Shown here: piece after piece, positions 25,441-35,996 of the stretch
How positions within the stretch are numbered: position 1 is the stretch's first letter
How the letters are laid out: each line of letters opens with the position of its first letter
Assembly: GCA_009760855.2 (NCBI GenBank)
Contig: WPIO01000003.1
Span: forward strand, 1,662,001 to 1,726,000
Length of the DNA stretch: 64,000 bases
Direction: 5' to 3'
From: Cristatella mucedo
Taxonomy: Eukaryota; Bryozoa; Phylactolaemata; Cristatellidae
Made by a program: the position numbers and the translations under genes
The notes under the pieces: model-generated
Database searches by the model: none
What the model was told of the DNA's origin: nothing
What the model saw: the letters and a program-made list of their open reading frames with translations, nothing else

Positions 25441-26160
25441 CGCCTCCTTTTAGAGGCTCGATAATCTTTACATGTTTTCAGGTTTCGTGGAGGCTTAAGA
25501 ATTTAATAAATAAGTTTTTAACACAAAGTATTTAATTTAAAGAAATAGGTTATTTAACATAGAGTGTGAATATAGCTGCTCTAGAGGCTAGGTTGCGTCT
25601 CAGATCAAAGATTGTTTTTCTTCTAACGATTAAGCCAATTCGATTCAAGATGGTGGAAGACAGGCTTTTCAGAGAGATATAGTCTTACTCGCGCACGTTT
25701 CGCGTGTATTATAATAGAGACTGTCGGTTATTTATGCGGATGAATTGCATTTGTAGTGCTATTAAATGAAATTCTCTAATGAACATTTAAAAGAGGTATT
25801 TTGACGACGCGCCGCCAGCACCTACCTGCATCACGTGATGATGCACGCGCTCATGGTAGCGGGTGCCAGGTTCTTTTCAGTGAGAGTCGGAAGAATAATT
25901 TCCTAACGGCGCACCTCCGATACGGTGCTAGAGGCCTGCTAAAATTTGTCAGATTTGAACTAACGACTTAGCTGAAAAGTGCAAGTACGAATAATAAGAG
26001 TCAAGGCAGCCAATTTGTAGAGGGTCTCAAAGACGTTTTTCCGAGCCAATTTTGAACACGGTCCTTGACCTTGTGCCTCGATCCCCAAGGTTCAGTTTTG
26101 CTCCTGCCGTACTCAAATCTTGGCTGCGCACCTTGCTTAGAATCGAATAACTACGTGTTG
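25441..26160. other. AT-rich spacer
   Basis: AT-rich sequence between two CpG-rich blocks. No exon, repeat or RNA gene is recognised. Confidence 0.45.
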
Positions 26161-26404
26161 CAGCTCCGACTCCGCGTTTAGAGCTCGAGCGGGCGACTCA
26201 GCGACTCAGCGCCTCGGGCTTCCGACGCACGCCGGACTACGTAGCTGGGACGCTCATACGCGCGACTGCCGACGCAACCGGTGCCGCCTCCGCCGCTGCC
26301 GCCAGAAGGCGGTGGGTATGGCGCTCGGAGCGTTAGCCAACTAGCGCCAGAAGGCAGCGCCTCCGGTGTCCGCCAAGGCGCTTGCCTGCCGATTGCTCTC
26401 TCAC

Positions 26405-26462
26405 CTGCCGCGATGCCGAAGCAGCCGCAGAGCGCTGCTCCGGCGAGCAGCAGAAATCGCAT
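26405..26462 (-). CDS. candidate first coding exon encoding a signal peptide
   Basis: On the minus strand, ATG at 26462 follows an in-frame TAG 12 nt upstream, so it is the first start of its frame. It encodes 19 codons, MRFLLLAGAALCGCFGIAA, a textbook secretory signal with a charged start and a hydrophobic core. It then runs into GGCAG|GTGAGA (donor 26399-26404), giving a phase-1 intron right after the signal peptide. Many secreted-protein genes are arranged in this way. Just upstream lie a GGC repeat and a CpG-rich block, as in many 5' UTRs. The mature protein is unknown: no downstream exon is identified to the left. The frame could also run on unspliced to 26178. Confidence 0.4.
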
Positions 26463-26499
26463 CGCGTGGCTCTACAACTAACGGCCGCCGCTGGTCACG

Positions 26500-26506
26500 C
26501 TGCTGC

Positions 26507-26580
<74 letters not shown>
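26500..26580. repeat. (CTG)4-(CCG)23 trinucleotide array
   Basis: A short CTG run (26500-26510) continues as about 70 bp of pure CCG, then CAGCCG interruptions. Read on the minus strand it is (CGG)n about 50 nt upstream of the candidate signal-peptide start, so it may be in a 5' UTR. Confidence 0.97.
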
Positions 26581-26581
<1 letters not shown>

Positions 26582-27635
26582 AGCCGCAGCCGACTGCTGA
26601 AGCCGTCGCGTCGTAATTAGCGTCGCTGAGCCTGAGCGAGTTAAGCCGCCCTGCTAATGTGGCTCGGCGCCCCACGCGCCTCGGAAAAGCAGTCGGGTGT
26701 GTGCGAGCGGCCGCGCCCAGCGCTGACAGCGAGCGGAGGTTCCGCGGCTCAGCCGGCAGTGCCCTGAGGCCGAGAATCCGGTGGTCTCGTGGGCGAGAAT
26801 CTCGTGGGCTTTTTGCTACTGACTTTAAGCAGAGCGCGCCGAGCAGCAGCTGGGAGCGCGTATTACTGGTGTTGTTCGAAAAGTTTATCATGTGGGAGTC
26901 GGGCTACCGTCGTCTATATTCGCAAGCGAGATGGCAGCATGCTAAATCAGCTAGATTACGACGCCGAGACAAACATTATTCCAAAAATAACATCTTTTGT
27001 TTAATATATTCATACATAAATGTTATTACATCCTATTTTATTATTTATATATCACAGTAGGTTATTATTATTATATTATATAATAAAATATTAATAGTAC
27101 TGCATGGTTCCAAAAATTATAATGCCTTGGAACAGCGTCAGGGGAAAGTCAGAAAAATACTTACAAAATTGGTTCGACAATCGAATATTTGTGTAAGGTA
27201 GTTTTCTAAAGGCAAATGTTTTGAAAACAGGATTGGAATTTCCGACGCCTTCAACGTAAAATAAAATGATTATGCAAACCATGACTAACCCAGGTGTAAA
27301 CCGGAAGCAACCTATCTTCAATTAAAAAAATTCGCCGATCCCAACATCGTGTGCGACTTGCTTCCAAACTTGTTGATCTTTGTCAGATCGAGATACCTCA
27401 GTGAAAAATCTTTTGATGTGCATGCCTGTGAATTTTAATAAGCTCCATTTTCAATGTAACTTTGCATCTTTAAACTCCATAACTCGGCTGCTTATTCGTA
27501 GTGAAATTGGAAACGTGAGTTTAATTCTGCTTGTTTAACGTAGCCCAAGGACTTATTTCTGATTTCGGCCAGGTAGGTTTTGCTATAAACATGTCTTCAA
27601 ACATCCTGGAGCTTCATTTTCTGCGATCTTGGAAA
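26581..27635. other. CpG-rich then AT-rich, no supported gene
   Basis: CpG-rich to about 26850, then AT-rich. The minus-strand frame at 26478-26891 is open mainly because of the poly-Gly encoded by the CCG array. I see no splice-supported exon. Confidence 0.4.
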
Positions 27636-27895
27636 TGTTAAGTAAAATCTGCCTGACCGAACGACGCGCAGCAGACAGGCTGCAACTGACTGAACGTTTA
27701 TTGAGCAGCTCCCCTTATACGACGGCTCAGCGGCGCAGCGGACACGCTACTCGGCTCAAACGTCAGCACTATCAACTGAACTAGGGATTTGGCGCGCTTT
27801 CTCGCGGCATCGCAAATGCCTCCGGCTGCGACGCTAGCGCAGTCCCTGAGTAGACTTAATAATATGCTACACGACGATGACTAGGCGGCATTACA
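27636..27895 (-). mobile_element. probable solo LTR (260 bp)
   Basis: Read on the minus strand it begins TGTAATGCCGCC and ends TTTTACTTAACA, so it has TG...CA ends with 3-bp inverted TGT/ACA. Inside are CGTATAAGG (TATA box, about 27714-27720) and, about 15 bp on, AATAAA (27697-27702) as poly(A) signal, then a T/C/G-rich U5. This order is that of an LTR of a retrotransposon. No internal region or second LTR was seen, and the 5-bp flanks (GGAAA, GACGG) do not match, so an old or rearranged solo LTR is most likely. Confidence 0.5.
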
Positions 27896-28556
27896 GACGG
27901 AAAAAGAAGACCCGAGAAAAGACTGGTGCTGCTACAATTGGCCACTTCCTCCGAGTGCTCAACGTGGAACCGCTGTGAGGGGCTTCTTGTCCCGGGCTTC
28001 TTGTCGCGCGCTCTCGAGTGCGCCGTCGTTGCAACGCTGCCAGGCCTGGAGCCTGGCCTCCATTTTCAGATTCCGACTCGGAGTTCGCGCTCCGCTCCAG
28101 CGACACGCTCGGACGCTCGGTCTCTCGTCTCGCTTGACGCGCTCGGTGCGCGCTCAGCTGACCGGAGCGCCGAGACCGCTTTAGTTGCGAGCGGAGCGTA
28201 GTAGGACGCGACGGCGACCCAAAGCTCTGCGCGCCAGCGGCGGCGTCCGGAGCCAATGCCGGCGCCTGGACAAGGTGCGCGCCGGCCTGGATGGAAGTGG
28301 CCGCGCGCCGCGAACGGATGTGATGCCATGGCCGCGGCCGCACCTTCTCAGTTCCGCGACGCCGCTCGGTGCGAGCGGTGGAGAAAAGCGCGGGCGCCTC
28401 GGCAAAGTAGGCAAAGCCGCCGCGGCCGCAATTGCCCGAAAGTCAAGCTCCAACGTGCAGAGTTTTGCCGAGCCACATTGCGACAACTTTGCATAAGTCG
28501 TTGGACAGGCTCCGCGGTAGCGACGCCGCCGTCGCCTGCTGCTTGACTTCACTTAC
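27896..28556. other. CpG-rich block downstream of the candidate promoter
   Basis: Strongly CpG-rich with several overlapping open frames on both strands, which therefore prove nothing. On the minus strand it would be the beginning of the intron after the exon at 28557. Confidence 0.4.
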
Positions 28557-28660
28557 CTGCTCGAGGAACGAGGAGGGTTCTTGAGACGAGTCGCACAGAG
28601 AGATGGAGATCGGCAGAGAGTGCGTGTATGCTGCGACTGCAGCATGCCTCTCAGCGAGAG
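28557..28660 (-). other. candidate first exon with consensus splice donor
   Basis: On the minus strand, about 100 nt starting roughly 25-30 bp after a TATA box end in GAGCAG|GTAAGTG, a perfect donor (28551-28556). An ATG at 28645 opens a frame that reaches the donor (MLQSQHTRTLCRSPSL...), but the first exon may equally be non-coding. No acceptor or second exon is assigned. It is part of a minus-strand transcription unit or of an old retroelement leader. Confidence 0.4.
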
Positions 28661-28683
28661 CCCTTACCAGCCGATCCGCAACT

Positions 28684-28724
28684 CTTAAATAAGGGTCGAA
28701 CGCGAGCGCTTATTGTCCAATCAG
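28684..28724 (-). promoter_or_regulatory. CCAAT box plus TATA box, minus strand
   Basis: The minus strand reads CTGATTGGAC (reversed CCAAT, 28715-28724), and 22 bp downstream TTATTTAAG (28684-28692). The spacing to the candidate exon with the GTAAGT donor is right for RNA polymerase II. A near-identical TATTTAAGAGT lies at 35942-35952, also on the minus strand. Confidence 0.45.
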
Positions 28725-29214
28725 TTGCGGCCATAGCTCATTGACCCGCGACTCGATTAGCTGACGGAGAGTGGCACCTAGCGCGGTGCAAAGTTTCGGT
28801 GCTGTCACCGCCGTCCATTCCAGGCCGAATCAGGCGGCTCCCTCTCAAAAAGTCAAAGCTCGGACGTTCTAACAGCGTTCTCTATAGAAGTGCTGTAGCG
28901 TTGATCGCTCCATCTTGCAGTGGGCAACAAAAAACTCTGCTTCGGTACCCAAGAGCCAGTCGTTCGGATCCTGAAGTGCACACACACCTCACCGCAAAGA
29001 TTCATCCTAACGCTATCTCATACGGCACGACTTTGGCGTGGCAGCCGCTCTGAGCGCTACGCTAGACCTGACTGGCGTCTTTTCAAGGAAACCTCGCCGC
29101 ATTGGACTGCTTTCGCGAGCTCGTACCGCTCTGCTGGCGATCATGCGCGTCGTCTTGGTCGTGCGGCGAGATGGCAATAGACCAGTGATTAAAGTGCTCG
29201 CCCAGACCAAGGTC

Positions 29215-29617
29215 AAGGTACTTCACGGTAGGCTCGTCTGTCGTGAGCGTCGCAGTTGCCATATCACACCACTTTTTGCCGACCTGCACTGGCTATCAGT
29301 CAAGCAACAGATCGACTTCAAGGTTTTGTCGCTCACTCTTAGGTCCCTCCATTCTTTGGATCCAGATGACCGATCAGATCTACTGCCCCACCAGGCCATG
29401 CATCGTTCGTTTCACCCGCTTTTCGGAATCTAACTGTTAACCTATACCTGGTACAAACCTCAAATCCTCTAGAGACCGTGCATTTAGTTCGTGTGCTCCC
29501 AAACCTGGAACTCACTACCGACTTGCGTCACGACATCCCCTGACTTGGCCACATTTAAAATGAACTTAAAAACGCATTTACTTATGATAGAATTTAGACT
29601 CTGTGGGATCCTGTCAT
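29215..29617 (+). mobile_element. L2-2 C-terminal coding remnant, left half
   Basis: The frames decode to HHFLPTCTGYQSSN, SRFCRSLLGPSILW and a WNS-type end, then a DLATFKMNLKTHL-like stretch, typical of the end of an L2/CR1 ORF2. The element is 5'-truncated near 29215. Its 3' UTR is cut by an L2-1 insertion and resumes at 30074. Confidence 0.85.
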
Positions 29618-30073
29618 GTAATGTAATGTAATGTAATGTATCTCCGTCAGTAACTCCACAAAGTCATAAAGACCATGTGGGCGTTACGCAGGAGAGTTTT
29701 GTATAGCGCACTACCAGCCTAAGCGGCTTTCGGTACGCATTCGGTAGCCAACAGACTTCGTCTCACGCAACAAAGAGAAAGTGGGAAGCATAGCAGAGTT
29801 AGGAGAGCAGTTGAGGTAGTGAGTAGCATAGAAGTAGCAGTTCAGGACCGCTGAAAAAGATGTGCCATAGTCGGCAGTTGGAGAGTAGATGTCGTTGCGT
29901 AAGAATTGTGGAAGCGAGTTCCACAGTCTAGGACCTGCAGAGCTAAAGCTTCTGTCGCCAACTGTCTTTAAGCGGAGGAATGGGACAGCTAATTTATTGT
30001 CCACACAGGACCTGAGGGCGCGAACAGGCTGAGACTGATGTAGCAGTTCAGCTAGGTATGAAGGAGCCAAGCC
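29618..30073 (-). mobile_element. L2-1 3' end nested in L2-2
   Basis: Minus strand: APSYLAELLHQSQPVRALRS, CVDNKLAVPFLRLKTVGDRS, FSSAGPRLWNSLPQFLRND and LLRETKSVGYRMRTESRLG, then the terminal stem-loop and (ATTAC)n, seen on the plus strand as TGTAATGTAATGTA. It is flanked by GTCAT (29613-29617 and 30074-30078), a likely target-site duplication. Confidence 0.9.
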
Positions 30074-30315
30074 GTCATTCGTTCTTTATGTGCTTATGCG
30101 TTCTTGTACTGTTGCATGCTGCTACTAACCACACCTGCATGCTGACCCTGTGCATGTCACCCCTAACCATGTTATTCATGCTGTCTATCCACCATAATAG
30201 CACTCACCATTCGATCATGTTTCTTTTGATGTAAATTTTAAAGCACCTAGAAAGAGATTGAGTTCTCCGAGGGCCCGTTATCAAGTATGTTATTATATTA
30301 GTATTATTATTACGA
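30074..30315 (+). mobile_element. L2-2 3' tail, right half (copy C)
   Basis: It continues the L2-2 element of 29215-29617 after the nested L2-1: TTCTTTATGTGCTTATGCG, TGCATGCTGCTACTAACC, CACCATTCGATCATG, the stem-loop (TTAAAGCACC with GGGCCCGTTA), then ATTATTATTAC. Confidence 0.85.
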
Positions 30316-30400
30316 TCGAGGTCGTGGGCTCGAGCCCCGCGACAGAAGAAATGTTAAGTGCCAGGATGGAGCTTAAATTCTCTCAGGGTGCTGTACAAAT
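30316..30400 (+). mobile_element. SINE2 fragment lacking the A box
   Basis: It starts at GAGGTCGTGGGCTCGAGCCC (the B-box region, as at 11761), followed by a diverged copy of the tail AGCTTAAATTCTCTCAGGG and TGCTGTACAAATGAATTATA. It is 5'-truncated and directly abuts the L2-2 tail. Confidence 0.65.
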
Positions 30401-30401
30401 G

Positions 30402-30490
30402 AATTATATTATCATAATAAATCCTACAGAACCCCAAGAGAAGTAGATCTCTTTCTAGGAAGCTACCATACGCTCGAAAACAGACGAGTC
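30402..30490 (-). mobile_element. L2-2/SINE2 3' tail fragment
   Basis: The plus strand reads TATCATAATAAATCC, then AAGAGAAGTAGATCTCTTTC and TAGGAAGCT, a decayed copy of the terminal stem-loop in reverse orientation. Confidence 0.5.
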
Positions 30491-33400
30491 TATGAGTTAA
30501 TAATAACCGGATCATTTCAGTTTTGCGTGCGCACAAACGACAACTTGCAGGGAATGCTGAGTGAATGCTGTGAGGAGGTTGAGATAGATTTGTAGCTTTC
30601 ATTTACATGCCCTCTCAAGTCAGGGATAATGCAATGTCTGTCTCTAGCGATTTTCAGGCCACGGGAACAAAAAGTCCAAGTCACGGTTTCCGAAGGATAT
30701 ATCCGTTTGCTCGCTCGTTTCAAGCAGTCGAGGCTTCAGAGTAAGGCGCAAACAACGCAATGCGAGGCTCCCGATTGGAGTTCCTTGGACATCCAACGGG
30801 CGAGTTATTGCACGCCAGAAGCATCTACCGTAAAGGTTGTACGAAACAGTGCAACAGCCCTCCCCTTCGGGCTGCACGGGCGCTGGAGTTCCGGTTGGCG
30901 TGAGATCTACCGCCATGCCCGGAAAGGTTCGCGGTTTTGGGGATGTGTTGGCTTATTGGCTGCTTCATTATAAATCAGTCGCTGCATGCGGTTGCCACAC
31001 GCTGCGTGCGAGCTGGGAGCGAGCTCTGCTCCGCTTAAGGGTTCCAAGTTCGAACCGCGACAAGCGGAGTCGTCGTCGTGAGCGAGCACGAGGCCTCGCG
31101 AGAGCGCTCGTCGCGCGTACACGCTCCACCGGTCGTGGCTGGTCGCTCGGGTTCCTGAATGATCTCGACACGACGAACCCATGAGTCACGAGAGCGAGCC
31201 GCGCAGCGAACAGCGCCTAATTGCCTGTAGCAAGCGAAAGTGACGCCGCAGCGAGGTTCTTGCGTCGTTATATAGAGGAGGCGGCAGTATGGACTTCCGC
31301 ACCGAAGGCAGCTGCCAGGGAGCCATTTGCGACTCCCTAAAAAGAAATAATTCGTGCACCTTTGAGACCCTCGAGCAGCGCCGAGTGGACGAATCTCACG
31401 CGCGCGGCGCTGTGTTTCTAAGCCCTCGTCCGATTCGACCGCCTCGATCGTGCAGCGGCTGACGAGCTTCGGCAGCCGCATCCGCCTGCAGGCAGTGGGC
31501 AACAAAACGGTGTTCGCCACGTGACTAGAAAGCGCTGCCGGAGTCACGAAGCGCCTCAACTCGGGGCTACGATCGGGTGAAGAACGCAGCCTTCTCTAGT
31601 TCGACAGCTGCGATATCCAGCACTCGCGCCTTCACTTCAGTGCGCGTCTTCATTACTGATGCTGGAGTGGAGAAACCATACGCTTCGCTTGGCCAGAATG
31701 CATTTTTTTATGTTGAGACACTGCAAAAGAGACTGCAGCATCTGCATCAGCGAAGTTCCGATTATTCGATCGGAATATTGTTAGGTACGAGCAGTAAAAG
31801 CGAGTATATTTTGTTAGAGGTTGTACGGATCTGCTTATGTGTTAAGTGTTCCCATTTGACTGCAAGTGGCTTTCAAAGTGGGTCACCGGCAACCAGCGTA
31901 GAAGGAACAGGCAACAGCTGTTGCGCATCGGCCTTGCTTTTTTTACTTGCCATGTTCATTATTTATAAACAGATAAATTAAGTAATTTATTTTAACTAAT
32001 TCACACAGTTTGATCATTTCAATAATATTAATATATTTTCGCATACTCCTAAAACTGTGAAATGCGAGTCCCTAAATGAGTTGGTCCCTCAAACAACGTA
32101 TTTTGCCGAGGTCATGCTTACATAATGCTCGTTGCGATATTTAGGGTACTACAGCGACGGTTGATCTAAGACACATATGTAGCTGCAAGATCCACTCTCA
32201 CAGTTGAAATTGAACATTTAATTGTGCATTTTTTTTGCGGAACTGTCTTCATCAGTCTTAGCTTTTGATCGGTGCATTATTCAACCATATGCTTAAAAAA
32301 GTGACGATCGAAATTCGACGCGATCTCAGAAGAAAAGATAAAAACGCAGAGCTTGACGTAAACAGTCATTCTTGGCGTTGGTTTTCAGGATTGCAAGTCA
32401 TTGCAACTGAGTGGTGGAGCAGCCATACGTTTGTCAAGATGACCTTTAGTTTCCATTGCAATTTCCAGCTATGTTTAGCAGGCAGACGCTTTTCCAAGGA
32501 TATTTCTCGGGGTGATTGAACTTTCTCCAATTAGATGCACCCGTGCACGAATGCCGACGGATGTCATGTGACTGGGAAAACCTCTGAGGCGAAATTACTC
32601 CCAACCTTTTTTCCATGGTCGGGAGGCAAGACAGAAGGAGTAAGCCACTGTATATTATTACGTATTTCAACGCAGCGGAGATTATAACTCTGTGGAGCAG
32701 ATAAAAATGAAGAGCTTGCTCTAGAAATTCAGCTTTGGCGACGGTCTAGCAGTCAGTGTGCCAGTGTGTGTGTTTCTTTTCTCCGCTGTACTCTTATATG
32801 CATGGCCTCCAGTTTGTTAAATTGAACATCGTGTACCCGTGATTGTTCGTAAAATACACGATAGAAGTTATGTAATTTGCTTGCCATATCGTCTGTTTTT
32901 CTGTCTGTCTGTCTGTCTATTAATTTGTCAATATTTGCCTTTATTTAAAACCACAGTAATAAAAATGCGTAATCTTGATTACAGCTGTAAAATTTTATTT
33001 TTCACCAATTGCATTTGCCCATAACTTATGTATTGATACCCCGCGGTCATGACTTTACCTTAACTACACGCTCTCCAAATAACAATTTACTCCAAAATGT
33101 ATGTAAGTGTCTTTAAATATCTTTACTAGCTTCTCAGTAGCGAGCTAGGTTTACAAAATACTTATATTAGGTAAAATGCAGACTAAAGGCTTATAGTACG
33201 TTGGAGGAGGCGGCGATGACCCTGACAGTGATAACCCCGACAGTGCACGAGACGTGAGCAGTGCTCTGTGCATATTTCACTGAGAGGTCACAGTGTCGAT
33301 GTAAAAATCGTCTGTCCATGCTCTTTTTATTCAAAATTATCCAAGTAATAGCCGCTTTTGCCCGTCGCGCTCGGAGACGTTCTTTCTACGGTAGGTTTGG

Positions 33401-33635
33401 GAGACGTGGAGCTTATCATGCTTATAAATGACAAGCGGCCTTGGCGTTCATTGGATCAGTATCCATTCGCCTGCTACTAGTGCACCTTTAGGCTAAGTAT
33501 AAGAAGCTACACTTATTAGTACAGGTGTGTGCAGCTTTTTGTGTATTTTAGATCGCGATACTTGTTTTTATGGGCATGCACGTAAGTCGAATGTCAGCGA
33601 CTGAACAATCTCTCGTTGGTACAAAGCCGTCCTAA
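30491..33635. other. CpG-rich block (about 30.9-31.6 kb) and AT-rich DNA, no supported gene
   Basis: About 30900-31640 is CpG-rich with many overlapping frames, including minus-strand 31035-31559. From 31640 to 33200 the DNA is AT-rich with a short (TCTG)n near 32900. No frame has family resemblance or splice support. A TATA-like element is listed separately. Confidence 0.4.
31271..31279 (+). promoter_or_regulatory. TATA-like element in CpG-rich block
   Basis: TTATATAGA followed by GGCGGCAGT, matching the arrangement at 25351. The minus strand also reads TATATAA. The orientation and the transcript are unknown. Confidence 0.3.

Positions 33636-33732
<97 letters not shown>
33636..33732. repeat. 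(CCG)n array, about 32 units
   Basis: Uninterrupted CCG for about 96 bp. It lies in plus-strand frames as poly-Pro and in minus-strand frames as poly-Gly, which makes the overlapping open frames uninformative. Confidence 0.98.
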
Positions 33733-33733
<1 letters not shown>

Positions 33734-33901
33734 CAGTCCACGCCCAGGGCGCCTCGTCCAGCCACCAAGTCGCAGCCCTGCCAAGTGCTGCCAAGCCCTC
33801 GGCCTCGCAGGGAGCCACCATGCAAGAGAAGTACGCGTGGTGGCGCAGGCGAGAGAGCGCGGACCTTCTGCGTCGCGCGAACTTGTGCGCAGAGCTCCGA
33901 C

Positions 33902-34045
33902 GGAGCTAGTGATGCGAGCGAGGCTAGTTTAGCGTCGGAGCTAGTCATTCGAGCGAGGCTAGTTTAGCGTCGGAGCTGGTGATGTGAGCGAGGCTGGTTA
34001 ATAGTCGGAGCTAGTGAGGCGTGTTTAGCTAGTGAGGCGCGAGAT
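33902..34045. repeat. 35-bp minisatellite, about 3.5 to 4 copies
   Basis: Units start at 33902, 33937 and 33972 with a partial unit from 34007. The core is GGAGCTAGTGATGCGAGCG then AGGCTAGTTTAGCGTC, with a few substitutions per copy. Confidence 0.9.
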
Positions 34046-34686
<641 letters not shown>

Positions 34687-35117
34687 GACTCATTCGTCCG
34701 CTCGGAGGGGACGCTGCGCCGCTGCCTAGAAACCAACCACGTCTAGCTCGCTGTAGCGAGCACCCGCGGGACGGAACAGGCCGGAGCGATACGCGGGGTT
34801 CGGCGAATCGCCGCAATCCTTTAATTGCTCTAATCAAGCGAAAATCGACCGGCTGTCTGTGGCGTGAAGCTCGTGCTTCGGGTGAGCATGGCGTGGCGCA
34901 TGGCGACTCACAACTCAGCCCGGTTACCAACAGCGACCACTAAGGGCTCCCTCTGAAGACATCCTCTAAATGAGACTTACAAGAGTTGTTCGAAGAGCTC
35001 TAAAAAAAAGAGCTCTCCCTATGATCGCGCCAAGCTATGCTAAGCCAGAACAACTGAGTCGCTGACACATTACCTATGAGAACTAGGCCGCCCCTATTGA
35101 CCAGAGCGTGAACACGT
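34687..35117. other. no gene seen
   Basis: GC-moderate sequence. The plus frame through the CCG array ends at 34943 and has no family resemblance. Confidence 0.4.
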
Positions 35118-35996
35118 TGTAACGCCGAAGGCTCGCAGGGGTAGGCTTGACCTGCCGCTTACCTAGCGGCGTAGCCTAGCCCCTAATGCCGTTCGGTGCG
35201 CGCCTACGCGAAATAAGCTGGCAGCCACAAAACAAGCGTTTCTGGTGCCGACCTTCTTACCGTTACTGAAGGGGGTCGTGAGTCCGCGGCGTGAATTGGA
35301 AAGCGAGACACACAAATTGGAGATTTTACTGAGCTTTATTCGCAAGCGCACAAAGTCGCTGCGCGTCTAGTTCAGCTTTATCTCCACACTCCTCACACGC
35401 TCTCAACAGCACCAATACTCTTACGGAGGGAATACTTCTCCACACTGAAGCGCGAACCGGAGCCTAAACCCTAACCGGAGAACTAGGACTCCGCTTCCAC
35501 CTGTGCGGAAGGAATACCCCACATACGCCAACTCAAGCACTCTTGCGGAGGAAACACGTCTCCACACTTAAGCTACTTACGTCTATAATGGGGAACGACC
35601 AAACTAGACAGAGCCCGTACCGAAGCCTAAACCCTAACCGGAGAACTAGGACTCCACACACGCCAACTACGTCTAGCTCGCACCGGCAAATCCTTATGCC
35701 GAGACCACGTGCTAGCGCGCACACACAAAACATAAAAGAAACACAAAATGCCAGCTCGGGCGCGATACGACCGTATTCGGTTGAGTCCACCGAATTCTCT
35801 TAGCACTGCCTCGTCCTGTTCCGTCCATCGCCGGCGTACAGCCCACCTTCCTTCCTCGCTTTCAGAGAAACGAGTCCAACGGCGTCGAAGCGCGGAGCCG
35901 GACAAAAGACCAAAAAAACTAAGAGCGAGCGTCGCTCGACTCTTAAATACTTAGCTGAGACAATAGGGCAAGAGCTTAGTGGTATTGGGCCCGACA
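35118..35996 (-). mobile_element. candidate LTR-like block
   Basis: Read on the minus strand it begins TGTCGGGCCC and ends GGCGTTACA (TGT...ACA). It has TATTTAAGAGT (35942-35952) near its start and GAATAAAGC (poly(A) signal, near 35336-35344) near its end. Two direct repeats lie inside (about 35438-35491 and 35615-35658). The flanks show no target duplication, and the plus-strand start TGTAACGCC also resembles an LTR start, so the orientation is not secure. It could instead be a promoter region. Confidence 0.3.
35615..35658 (+). repeat. direct repeat of 35438-35491
   Basis: GAAGCCTAAACCCTAACCGG and AGAACTAGGACTCC recur almost unchanged about 178 bp apart, each preceded by a GGAGG(A/G)AA..CTCCACACT block. 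The CCTAAACCCTAACC part is coincidentally telomere-like but is not in tandem. Confidence 0.8.

Noticed and set aside
28181-28552. 123-codon arginine-rich minus-strand frame
   Set aside because: It starts at a GTG inside the splice donor and overlaps open frames on both strands, as expected from CpG-rich composition.
31025-31062. tRNA T-arm (GTTCGAACC)
   Set aside because: A B-box-like palindrome without an A box at the right distance and without foldable arms.
33616-33909. 97-codon proline-rich frame with a GCCACCATG inside
   Set aside because: The Kozak-like ATG at 33820 gives only about 30 codons before a stop, and the rest is the CCG array.
35438-35658. Telomere-like CCTAAACCCTAACC
   Set aside because: Only two isolated copies within a longer direct repeat, not in tandem, so this is not telomeric DNA.
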